Shown in pieces: positions 5,250 to 14,074 of a stretch of 18,104 bases of DNA (the first letter of the stretch is position 1; each line of letters starts with the position of its first letter). Both the position numbers and the translations under genes were made by a program. The notes below the pieces were generated by a model that did not search any database, was not told the DNA's origin, and saw only the letters and a program-made list of their open reading frames with translations. This stretch comes from Verrucomicrobiota bacterium (GTDB taxonomy: Bacteria; Verrucomicrobiota; Kiritimatiellia; Kiritimatiellales; Tichowtungiaceae), in contig JAUXCB010000003.1 of assembly GCA_030619095.1 (NCBI GenBank), positions 1-18,104 on the forward strand, read 5' to 3'.

Positions 5250-6610
5250 GTTCTGCAGATCAGAGCGGGCGTCGTATTCCGCCTTACAGTGAGGAAGCTG
5301 AACGAGGGGTTCTCGGCTCCGCTTTGATCGAATCTGAACGTGTCATCGAACTTTGTTCGATGACAGCACTTTCTGCCGATGCCTTTTACCTGCCGGCTCA
5401 CCGCCTGCTCTTTAAGAAGCTTACGGAAATGCATCAGGCCGCCAAGGCCGTTGATTTGCTGACCGTGGGGGAAGAGTTGAAGCAGAGCGGACTGTTGGAT
5501 CAGATCGGGGGAGCGGTCTATCTCGAAGCTCTGATTGACGGCACCCCGACATCGGCTCATGCGGAATATTATATCGAAATCGTCCAGCAAAAACATTTGC
5601 TGCGAAGTATCATTGATGAAGCCTCTTCGACCATTGAGCGGTGCTATACCGAAACCGATGAAGCTGCCGAAACAATCCTGAACCGGACGGAGTCCGCTTT
5701 TTTTGATCTGAGCGGGCAGCAGGTCAGCACGACGGAAAACTGGCGGGAAGCGGTGGATCTGACCATGGCAAAGATCGACGGAAAGCAGGCCTACGGCGTG
5801 CCAACCGGATATCTTGGACTCGATAAAAAACTCCGGGGTCTGCACCCGACCGATATGATTGTGCTCGCCGCACGGCCATCCATGGGGAAAACCTCTCTGG
5901 CCATGAACATTGTTGAGCATGCCGCACTAGGCAACAACTCGGAACGAAAATGCTATTCCGTGGGGGTGTTCAGTCTGGAAATGTCGCAGGAGCAGTTGGT
6001 TCGCCGCATGCTCTTCTGCAAGGCGAGAGTCCCTGCATGGCAGGATAGTATCAGTGCGGTGCATGGCAGGCTCGTCTCCGCCGCAGACCAGCTCAACAAA
6101 GCCCGCATCGTGGTGGACGATTCCGCAGGTCTGGATGTAATGGATCTGTGCTCTCGGGCCCGTCGCATGAAGCGACTCTACCAGATCGATCTGCTCGTCA
6201 TTGACTATCTTCAGCTATTGCATGACAAGAGGCGCCTCCGTGATGGCCGCCAGCAGGAAACGGCTTCAATTTCAAACAGCATCAAGAAGCTGGCCAAAGA
6301 TCTTAAAATCCCCGTGTTAATTTTGAGTCAGCTCAGCCGCGCGCCCGAGCAGGGCGGGCGGGACGGGTCCCCCCGGCTTTCCGACTTGCGCGACTCCGGA
6401 GCCATTGAGCAGGATGCCGATGTGGTGCTTCTTTTGCAGCGCCCCGCCTTTAATGATGCGCATAAAGGGGACGTCGAGGAGAGTGATCCTCTGGCAATCG
6501 TGCATATTGCCAAGCACCGCAACGGGCCGACGGGCAAAGTGAATATGAATTTCTTTAAGGAGTTTACCCGGTTTGAAGATCGCGATACCCGCGACGGGGA
6601 CGAGGATTAG
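5246..6610 (+). CDS. dnaB: Replicative DNA helicase DnaB
   Basis: The hexameric helicase at the replication fork. The N-terminal primase-interacting domain spans about residues 10-125 (PYSEEAERGVLGSALIE, VDLLTVGEELKQSG). The RecA-type motor domain runs from about 185: GVPTGYLGLDKKLRGL, Walker A ARPSMGKTS (209-217), FSLEMSQEQLVRRM (242-255), Walker B LLVIDYLQL (316-324), then LKIPVLILSQLSR and RLSDLRDSGAIEQDAD. Near the end comes IAKHRNGPTG with the arginine-containing loop. The 454-aa length is typical and I see no intein. The 4-nt overlap with rplI places it at the end of the rpsF-ssb-rpsR-rplI-dnaB operon, a widespread arrangement. bamA follows after 20 nt. Confidence 0.97.
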   Translation: MSSADQSGRRIPPYSEEAERGVLGSALIESERVIELCSMTALSADAFYLPAHRLLFKKLTEMHQAAKAVDLLTVGEELKQSGLLDQIGGAVYLEALIDGTPTSAHAEYYIEIVQQKHLLRSIIDEASSTIERCYTETDEAAETILNRTESAFFDLSGQQVSTTENWREAVDLTMAKIDGKQAYGVPTGYLGLDKKLRGLHPTDMIVLAARPSMGKTSLAMNIVEHAALGNNSERKCYSVGVFSLEMSQEQLVRRMLFCKARVPAWQDSISAVHGRLVSAADQLNKARIVVDDSAGLDVMDLCSRARRMKRLYQIDLLVIDYLQLLHDKRRLRDGRQQETASISNSIKKLAKDLKIPVLILSQLSRAPEQGGRDGSPRLSDLRDSGAIEQDADVVLLLQRPAFNDAHKGDVEESDPLAIVHIAKHRNGPTGKVNMNFFKEFTRFEDRDTRDGDED

Positions 6611-6630
6611 TTGGTGTAAAAAAAGGACAT

Positions 6631-9018
6631 ATGATGAATAAAACAAAACGGTTTTTATCTACTTTGATCGCAGGTGCCTTGTTGGCCTCCATCGGGTTTT
6701 CCGCCATCATGATTGATGCAGTTCGTGTTGAAAATCTGGAAAAAGAGGTGTTGAACGACTCTTTCATTAAAGCGCACACCTCTTTGAGAGTGGGTCGGGA
6801 ACTCGAAACAGAGGCCGAGCTGAACGCGGCGGTTGCGCAGGATATCGACAGTCTGCGACGCTCGGAACGCTTTTCCTACGCGGACGTTCTTGTGGAGCAG
6901 GATGCCGGGAAGCGAACTCTGGTCTATCGCGTGACTCCGCGCCTCCGGCTGCGGAAGATCGATCTGATTGGCTTCGAGAAGGTGAAGAGTAAAAAAATCA
7001 AAACAGAGCTCGGCCTGAACCCGGGCGACTATGTCGATCAGGCGCTGGTGGCTGAAAAAGCTCGTTCCGTGCAGGCCTGGCTCCGGGAGAAAAGCTATTC
7101 CGATGCCATCGTTTCTTCCGAATTGATCGCCGATGGAACCACGGGCGATGCGGATCTGCTCCTCACCATTCACGAGGGATCCAAGTTGCGCGTCAAAAAG
7201 ATCCGCTTTGGCGGGGAACGCTTTTTGAGCGATAGTCGCACCGAGCGCACAAAACGATTCCTTAAGCGGGTGACTCCCGGAGTGGGTCGCTCTCAGGAGC
7301 CGGTGGAGTTCTTTGAGACCCGTGAGCTACGGAAGGTGATGAACCAGAAAGAAGCCTGGGGGCGTTGGTTTGGAGCCTATCATCCGGAAAAGATCGATGC
7401 GGATCGCGCAGCGCTGCGAGCCTTTTATCTCAACCGCGGGTTTTTGGATGTGCAAGTTGATGAGCCGGAGGTTCTGGACCTTGGGGGCGGCGCGCTTGAA
7501 CTTTTCTACCGAATTCATGAAGGGCAGTCATACCGTTTTGGAACACTGAGCTTTGACGGGGCGACGCTGTTCGAGCCGGCGGAGCTCCAGAAACAGATTC
7601 GTCTCGGTTCGGGTCAGGTCGCCTCCCGCAGGGCCATCGACACGGCCGCTGCGTCGGTGACCCGTCATTATGGGAACCGCGGGCATATCCACAGCTATGT
7701 TGAGCCGGTGATCCAGACCGATCCGGCCACTCGCACGGCCGATGTCCTCTTTCAGGTGAAGGAAGGGCCGTTGGCGACCCTTAATGAAATCGAGATTCGC
7801 GGGAACGAAAAGACCCGTGACGAGGTGATTCGCCGGGAGTTGGCGGTCTATCCTGGAGAGCTGTTTCATCAAGAGAAGGTGGAAACCAGTGAGCGGCGCC
7901 TCAAAAACCTCGGTTATTTTGAAAGCGTCACCCCGACCTACGTTCCGGCAACCGAAACCAATGCGTACGACCTGACCTTCAATGTGAAAGAGAAAGCCAT
8001 GGGTAGTTTTCTTGTCGGAGCCGGGGTCGGCAGCGTGCAGGGGCTGGTTGGGTTTGCCGAAATATCTCATGGAAATTTCGATATGACACAGTGGCCCCCC
8101 ATCGGTGATGGGCAGAAAGTAAAGGTGCGGGCGGAGGTGGGTACAGATGGGAACGACCTGGAGGTTTCTTTTGTCGAACCATGGTTCCTCGACCGAAAAC
8201 TCGCTCTGGGCGTTGATCTCTACCATCGCTCCGTCGGTTACTACAGTAGTCAATATGATCTGGAGACGCTCGGCGGACGGGTTTCCCTCAGCAAACCCCT
8301 TGCGCCGTTTGTGCGCGGAACGCTCACGTACTCGCTCGAAAACTTTGATGTTTCGGGTGTGAGCTCCTCTGCGGCGACGGAGATTCAGGCCGAGGCGGGT
8401 GTGCGCTCAAAGTCCTCTGTTGGATTTACCGTTTCCCGTGACACACGGGATCAGGTTTTTTTCCCCACCCGGGGGAATCGCACCTCCGCGACGGCCGAGT
8501 TGTCGGGCGGCCCGTTGCTGGGCGATACCGAAATCTATCTTTTCAAAGTCAGGTCCACGCATTTTTGGCCGTTTTTCAACGATCATGTGCTCAGTGTGAA
8601 AGGCGAGGTTCGCGTGGTGGACTCCTACGGTTCAGGCGATGTGCCGATCTTCGACCGGCTTTTCCTTGGCGGGCCGAACAGTATCCGGGGGTTTGCCTAC
8701 CGCGATGTCAGCCCGCGTTCGGCAGATGCCGGATCGGATGAGCCGATCGGTGGAAATAGCAGTTATTACGGAACCATCGAATACACGGTGCCCTTATGGG
8801 ATAAAATCCGTGGCGCAGCCTTTTATGATATCGGGGCCGTGAATGACAGCTCCTTTAATTTCGGCACCGGCGGGCTCAACTCCAGTTACGGCCTGGGAGC
8901 CCGCTTTGATCTGCCCATGTTCCCGCTGCGTCTAGACTACGCCTTGCCGCATATCACGGACAGTGCGAACGAGGGCGCCTCGCCGCGCTGGAACTTTTCA
9001 TTGGGATACACATTTTAA
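6631..9018 (+). CDS. bamA: BamA, outer-membrane beta-barrel assembly factor
   Basis: Inserts beta-barrel proteins into the outer membrane. Residues 1-24 look like a Sec signal peptide (basic start, LIAGALLASIGFSA). Five POTRA-like repeats occupy about 27-455; each ends in a strand followed by EG or KE, such as VKEGPL near 380. The barrel follows to residue 795, with SIRGF at 684-688 in place of the usual VRGF lid motif and a final LGYTF aromatic beta-signal. Length (795 aa) is close to the family norm. Two adjacent ATGs exist; ATG 6634 has the better spacing (6 nt) from AAGGA, so the protein may start one residue later. It is followed by its chaperone gene and lpxD, the usual envelope cluster. 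Confidence 0.96.
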   Translation: MMNKTKRFLSTLIAGALLASIGFSAIMIDAVRVENLEKEVLNDSFIKAHTSLRVGRELETEAELNAAVAQDIDSLRRSERFSYADVLVEQDAGKRTLVYRVTPRLRLRKIDLIGFEKVKSKKIKTELGLNPGDYVDQALVAEKARSVQAWLREKSYSDAIVSSELIADGTTGDADLLLTIHEGSKLRVKKIRFGGERFLSDSRTERTKRFLKRVTPGVGRSQEPVEFFETRELRKVMNQKEAWGRWFGAYHPEKIDADRAALRAFYLNRGFLDVQVDEPEVLDLGGGALELFYRIHEGQSYRFGTLSFDGATLFEPAELQKQIRLGSGQVASRRAIDTAAASVTRHYGNRGHIHSYVEPVIQTDPATRTADVLFQVKEGPLATLNEIEIRGNEKTRDEVIRRELAVYPGELFHQEKVETSERRLKNLGYFESVTPTYVPATETNAYDLTFNVKEKAMGSFLVGAGVGSVQGLVGFAEISHGNFDMTQWPPIGDGQKVKVRAEVGTDGNDLEVSFVEPWFLDRKLALGVDLYHRSVGYYSSQYDLETLGGRVSLSKPLAPFVRGTLTYSLENFDVSGVSSSAATEIQAEAGVRSKSSVGFTVSRDTRDQVFFPTRGNRTSATAELSGGPLLGDTEIYLFKVRSTHFWPFFNDHVLSVKGEVRVVDSYGSGDVPIFDRLFLGGPNSIRGFAYRDVSPRSADAGSDEPIGGNSSYYGTIEYTVPLWDKIRGAAFYDIGAVNDSSFNFGTGGLNSSYGLGARFDLPMFPLRLDYALPHITDSANEGASPRWNFSLGYTF

Positions 9019-9035
9019 CAGAGGAGCATACGTTT

Positions 9036-9698
9036 ATGAAAAAGCGGTTTATTCTTTCAATGGTGGCGGGGTTACTCGCCGGAACAGCGGGTGCACAGCA
9101 GCCGGATATTTTTGATTCGGCCAGAGACAATATTGTGTTCGTGGATCTGGAGCGTGTATTCAACGAATACTATAAGACCCAGCTGGCCAAGGGAAAAATT
9201 GAGCTTCAAAAGAAGGATGTTGAGGTCGAAAAGCAGGGGATGGTCGACGAGATGACCGGCATCAATGAGGAGGTCGATACGCTAAAAAAAGAGGTTCGCG
9301 ACATCAGCCTTGCCGAAGAGGTTCGCGATAGTAAGCGCCTTCTTTATGAAGAACGCCTGCTGGATCTGCGTGCGAAGCAAAAAGAAATTGAGGAGTTTCA
9401 GACCCTGCGTGGGAAGCAGATTCAGTTGCAGGTGACGCGTATGAGTCAGAAAATTATGGAGGAAATCCGCCTGACGATTGTCGAATACGCCAAAGGGAAC
9501 AGTCTGCTGGCTGTCATCGACAGTTCGAAACGCCAGTCCGTCATCGGCGTATTCATTTACACCCATTCTGACGTGGATATTACAGAGGATATTTTGAACG
9601 TTTTGAACAGTAAGCGCCCGGACTCTCTCGATGATGATGGGCTGTTTGATGGTGAAAAAGAGCTGGCACCCCGACAAGATAACCCCGAAGGAAAATGA
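9036..9698 (+). CDS. skp: OmpH/Skp-family periplasmic chaperone
   Basis: Holds unfolded outer-membrane proteins in the periplasm for BamA. Residues 1-20 (MKKRFILSMVAGLLAGTAGA) form a signal peptide with cleavage expected before QQ. A short strand (NIVFVDLERVFNEY) precedes a long charged coiled coil (about 45-150), the tentacle region of Skp, and the closing strand (LLAVIDSS continuing into the VIGVFIYTHSDVDIT region). The last 30 residues are acidic and probably flexible; at 220 aa it is somewhat longer than E. coli Skp. Position between bamA (17 nt) and lpxD (ATGA overlap) strongly supports the call. The gene name follows function, since sequence identity in this family is low. Confidence 0.88.
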   Translation: MKKRFILSMVAGLLAGTAGAQQPDIFDSARDNIVFVDLERVFNEYYKTQLAKGKIELQKKDVEVEKQGMVDEMTGINEEVDTLKKEVRDISLAEEVRDSKRLLYEERLLDLRAKQKEIEEFQTLRGKQIQLQVTRMSQKIMEEIRLTIVEYAKGNSLLAVIDSSKRQSVIGVFIYTHSDVDITEDILNVLNSKRPDSLDDDGLFDGEKELAPRQDNPEGK

Positions 9699-10726
9699 TG
9701 AAACTTTCTGATATGGCCCTGCAACTCGGCGGTGCGCTGGAAGGGGATGGCCAGATCGAGATCCGCGGGGTAGCCGGGATCGGCGAGGCAAAGCCTGGTG
9801 ACATCAGCTTTGTTTCCAACCCGAAATATGCACCCCTGGCTGAAAAAACCCGGGCGAGTGCTGTCATTGTCCCGGAGGAATGGACTTCAGAGTGCCCCGC
9901 AGCTCTGATCCGCGTTCCGAACGCGGATGAGGCCTTTGCAAAAACAGCCGCACTTTTTTATGCCCCTCCGCCGTTGCCGGCAGTGGGTGTTCATCCCTCC
10001 GCTGTGGTCGCCGCCGCCGCCGAGCTCGGTTCGGGAGTTCGGATCGGCCCGCTTTGTGTGATTGAGGCCGGTGCAAACATAGGGGGCGGCACCGTGATTT
10101 CCGCTCAGTGTTATATCGGTCACAAGGTTCAGATTGGGGAGGGTTGTCAACTCTATCCGCAGGTTTCTGTTCGGGAGTCCGGGCGGATCGGAGATCGGGT
10201 GATCATTCATAACGGCACGGTAATTGGAAGCGACGGATTTGGCTATTCGGTGGATCACGACGGCGTTCGAACAAAGATCGACCAGACCGGAATCGTACAG
10301 ATTGGTGATGATGTGGAGATCGGAGCCAATGTGACGATCGACCGCGCGCGGTTCGGTAAAACTCGAATTGGAAACGGGGTGAAAATCGACAATCTGGTAC
10401 AAATCGCTCACAACGTAACCATTGGGGATCATGCGGTTATCGTTGCCCAGACTGGGATTGCAGGAAGCAGCTCCCTCGGGAGCCGGGTCATCATGGCCGG
10501 CCAGTCCGGAGCAACCGGTCATCTAAAAATCGGCGATGGAGTCGTCGTCGGTGCCAAATCGGCTGTGACAAAGGACATTGCTGCTGGCGAGTATGTGATT
10601 GGATTTCCCGCAGTGCCCGCCGCTACCTTTAAAAAAAATCAGGCGGGAATTGCACTGCTGCCCAAGCTGAAGAAACGGGTCGCTGCCTTGGAAAAAAGAA
10701 TGTCTCTTTTGGATAAGGAGTTGTGA
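9695..10726 (+). CDS. lpxD: UDP-3-O-(3-hydroxyacyl)glucosamine N-acyltransferase
   Basis: Third step of lipid A synthesis: adds a hydroxyacyl chain from acyl-ACP to the glucosamine nitrogen, in the cytoplasm. The N-terminal uridine-binding domain (1-95) includes GDISFVSNPKY. A left-handed beta helix of hexapeptide repeats fills about 98-305, with the catalytic H239 in NLVQIAHNVTIG and the HNGTVIGSDGFGY loop. The C-terminal helix (324-343) is a short coiled coil. The 343-aa length is typical. ATG 9695 overlaps the ompH/skp stop by 4 nt; ATG 9698 is the next codon and equally possible. No lpxC, fabZ or lpxA follows; the cluster ends here. Confidence 0.96.
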   Translation: MMKLSDMALQLGGALEGDGQIEIRGVAGIGEAKPGDISFVSNPKYAPLAEKTRASAVIVPEEWTSECPAALIRVPNADEAFAKTAALFYAPPPLPAVGVHPSAVVAAAAELGSGVRIGPLCVIEAGANIGGGTVISAQCYIGHKVQIGEGCQLYPQVSVRESGRIGDRVIIHNGTVIGSDGFGYSVDHDGVRTKIDQTGIVQIGDDVEIGANVTIDRARFGKTRIGNGVKIDNLVQIAHNVTIGDHAVIVAQTGIAGSSSLGSRVIMAGQSGATGHLKIGDGVVVGAKSAVTKDIAAGEYVIGFPAVPAATFKKNQAGIALLPKLKKRVAALEKRMSLLDKEL

Positions 10727-10875
10727 TGCACAAAAATGTTTTGGTTCGCCCCTCCTGTTTACAAATATGTATTAAAAAACAGTTGCCAGTTCTATTCAGT
10801 TCAGTTGGTTTGGTTGTATAAATATCTTTCCGGCAACAGGTTGCAGTCTCTAGCGCATGAGCATGGCTCGGTCGG

Positions 10876-10894
10876 ATATTTATGGAATATTTAT
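10876..10894. repeat. Direct repeat ATATTTAT, 11 bp apart, upstream of glnN
   Basis: ATATTTAT occurs at 10876-10883 and 10887-10894 as GGATATTTATGGAATATTTA. Repeat centres are 11 bp apart, about one helical turn, in the otherwise unexplained 261-bp gap 10727-10987. It could be a regulator site or an AT-rich activating element. The rest of the gap shows only the hairpin at 10912 and a weak promoter. Confidence 0.3.
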
Positions 10895-10911
10895 TGCTAA
10901 AAGATGGAGCC

Positions 10912-10933
10912 TCGCCGGGTTTTCGGCGATTTT
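10912..10933 (+). terminator. Short hairpin TCGCCG-GGTTTT-CGGCGA-TTTT after lpxD
   Basis: TCGCCG (10912-10917) pairs with CGGCGA (10924-10929), followed by TTTT then G. The stem is only 6 bp and the T tract short, so it is a modest intrinsic terminator candidate for the envelope block. It is 185 nt past the lpxD stop and upstream of the likely glnN promoter. Confidence 0.4.
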
Positions 10934-10961
10934 GTGGATACTGAAATTTTTCTGATAGAGT
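10932..10961 (+). promoter_or_regulatory. Possible glnN promoter
   Basis: TTGTGG (10932-10937), 18 bp, then TAGAGT (10956-10961) gives a weak sigma70-like pair. Transcription would begin near 10968 and leave a leader of about 20 nt that includes the AAAGGAG ribosome site. I see no sigma54 (GG-N10-GC type) element. Confidence 0.3.
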
Positions 10962-10987
10962 AGTGACGACAGACAAAGGAGAAAAAA

Positions 10988-13021
<2,034 letters not shown>

Positions 13022-13040
13022 AAGGCCGTTTCTGTAATGC

Positions 13041-13077
13041 AAAAGGCTCTCCGCAAAAACGGAGGGCCTTTTGTTTG
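13041..13077 (+). terminator. Intrinsic terminator of glnN
   Basis: AAAAGGCTCTCCG (13041-13053) pairs with CGGAGGGCCTTTT (13060-13072) with one G-T wobble, around loop CAAAAA, followed by a TTTTGTTTG tract. The A-rich left flank means it could also stop transcription arriving on the minus strand, that is from the thiH/toxin side. Confidence 0.88.
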
Positions 13078-13097
13078 TGTCTGACCGGACGCTCTGC

Positions 13098-13134
13098 CGA
13101 TAGGCCGCATCCCGGTTTTTGAAGACGGATCAGA
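13098..13134. repeat. Degenerate second copy of the thiH 3' end
   Basis: Plus-strand CGATAGGCCGCATCCC, then G, then GTTTTTGAAGACGG matches 14079-14109 at 30 of 31 positions, before one or two small gaps and ATC/AG. The match at 14079-14116 encodes the ThiH C-terminus (DPVFKNWDAAYR). Here Trp is changed to Arg, the ThiH stop is lost and the frame is broken, so it is a relic or an insertion-site copy. It abuts the toxin stop codon (13130-13132). Confidence 0.8.
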
Positions 13135-13738
13135 GTACGTCGGCCCGGCAGATGATTTCCTTGACCTCTTCCCACGTTTGTCCGCGCAGATCCCGGGGGT
13201 CGGGTTCGCCCTCGGCATCATCAAAATAAACGAGCGACTTTTCGATATTCCAAAGGCTGTCGTTTGCATATTTTTCAGCGCAGAAGGCGAGCATCTCATC
13301 ACGGGAGAACCTGCGCAGGAGTTCGGCGAAATCCCAGAAATCTTTTTTGCATCCCCGATTGGCAATGGCGTTGAGCTTCATGGCGGCGCAATCTTCCAGG
13401 GAGTAGATTCTGATCCCGTTGTACGTATCCATGTTTTTCAACCGTGGGTACTGATGGGCGATGCAATCGATTTTGATTCCGTCAATGATTCCGCGAACCG
13501 TATTTTCTGCGGTTTCCGCTTCGTTCATGCCGTAGTGGCGCTTGAGCTGTTCTGCGAGGGTGTGTGCATCGAATGGGGCTTCGGTGAACAGATCGATATC
13601 AACAGACTCTCGATGACCAAACCGTAGAGCCAGAGCGGTTCCTCCGGCCAGAGAGAACGCGTTGAACACCCCATCCTTCATCAGGGTCTGCAACAGAGCC
13701 ATCAGAGAGGAAGAGACCGCCTGAGTCTGAAGAGTCAT
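13130..13738 (-). CDS. AbiEii/AbiGii-type nucleotidyltransferase toxin
   Basis: A cytoplasmic DNA polymerase beta-like nucleotidyltransferase of the family that includes AbiEii and AbiGii toxins; characterised relatives transfer nucleotides to tRNA or other targets to stop growth. The fold signature is plain: LAGGTALALRFGHRESVDIDLF, with GG at 32-33 and the metal pair D48/D50. Further on are IDCIAHQY and MKLNAIANRGCKKDFWDF, the family's conserved basic/Asp motif. The product is 202 aa from ATG 13738, which overlaps the upstream stop as ATGA. An ATG three codons earlier (13747) is an alternative. The AAGGAA ribosome site lies inside the antitoxin gene. The two-gene order and coupling fit an antitoxin-toxin pair. 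Activity and target are inferred from family only; no catalytic motif is missing. Confidence 0.85.
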   Translation of the reverse strand: MTLQTQAVSSSLMALLQTLMKDGVFNAFSLAGGTALALRFGHRESVDIDLFTEAPFDAHTLAEQLKRHYGMNEAETAENTVRGIIDGIKIDCIAHQYPRLKNMDTYNGIRIYSLEDCAAMKLNAIANRGCKKDFWDFAELLRRFSRDEMLAFCAEKYANDSLWNIEKSLVYFDDAEGEPDPRDLRGQTWEEVKEIICRADVL

Positions 13739-14025
13739 GAAGCCCATGTTTCCTTGTTGTTTTGATATGCCCGAAACGCACCACGGGGCAGCCCAAACTG
13801 GTTGGCGAAAAACACAATGGTTTTTTTGTGAAGAGAGGCCGCTTGAAGAAGAGCTTGTTGAACCCGTTCTTCCCCGTAGTAGTTCCAGACAGCCTTTACA
13901 TCGCGCAACGTTCCGCGATCCATGATGCGTGAAATAATAAACCGTCCGTGCACTTCAGGATCCAGTTGTTCGGGGGCAATATCCCAGAAAAGAGGAGGGG
14001 ACAGTTGGTCGATAAAAGGATTCAT
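13735..14025 (-). CDS. Putative antitoxin, DUF6922-like, paired with AbiEii toxin
   Basis: A 96-aa protein with a compact helical pattern: LFWDIAPEQLDPEVHGRFIISRIMDRGTL, then WNYYGEERVQQALLQAASLHKKTIVFFANQFGLP. This LFWD...ERGxxxD...YYG layout is what I know from small proteins (DUF6922-like) encoded directly upstream of AbiEii-type toxins. The frame is open upstream to 14172 inside thiH, but that part is thiH in another frame. ATG 14025 is chosen because it matches the family start and is preceded by a perfect TATAAT. There is no ribosome site, so translation may be leaderless. It overlaps the toxin by 4 nt (ATGA). Whether it neutralises the toxin directly or represses the promoter cannot be read from sequence. 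Confidence 0.75.
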   Translation of the reverse strand: MNPFIDQLSPPLFWDIAPEQLDPEVHGRFIISRIMDRGTLRDVKAVWNYYGEERVQQALLQAASLHKKTIVFFANQFGLPRGAFRAYQNNKETWAS

Positions 14026-14032
14026 GGCGCAG

Positions 14033-14062
14033 ATTATATAGGGAATCACAGGCCGGAAACAA
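14033..14062 (-). promoter_or_regulatory. Promoter of the toxin/antitoxin pair, probably leaderless
   Basis: On the minus strand TTGTTT (14062-14057), 18 bp, then a perfect TATAAT (14038-14033). The box ends 7 nt before the antitoxin ATG (14025), so transcription should begin at or next to the A of ATG. The palindrome CAAGCTTG (14060-14067) overlaps the -35 box and could be an operator. Confidence 0.6.
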
Positions 14063-14074
14063 GCTTGCTGTAGA

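Noticed and set aside
4940..5920. 326-aa minus-strand open frame across rplI and dnaB
   Set aside because: Antisense to two certain genes and without any motif.
10741..10860. TATAAA (10817-10822) considered as a -10 box for glnN
   Set aside because: No acceptable -35 box at 16-18 bp (TTCAGT only) and it would lie upstream of the hairpin at 10912.
10817..10900. Glutamine-type riboswitch upstream of glnN
   Set aside because: I could not find the conserved core of the glnA RNA motif in the leader region.
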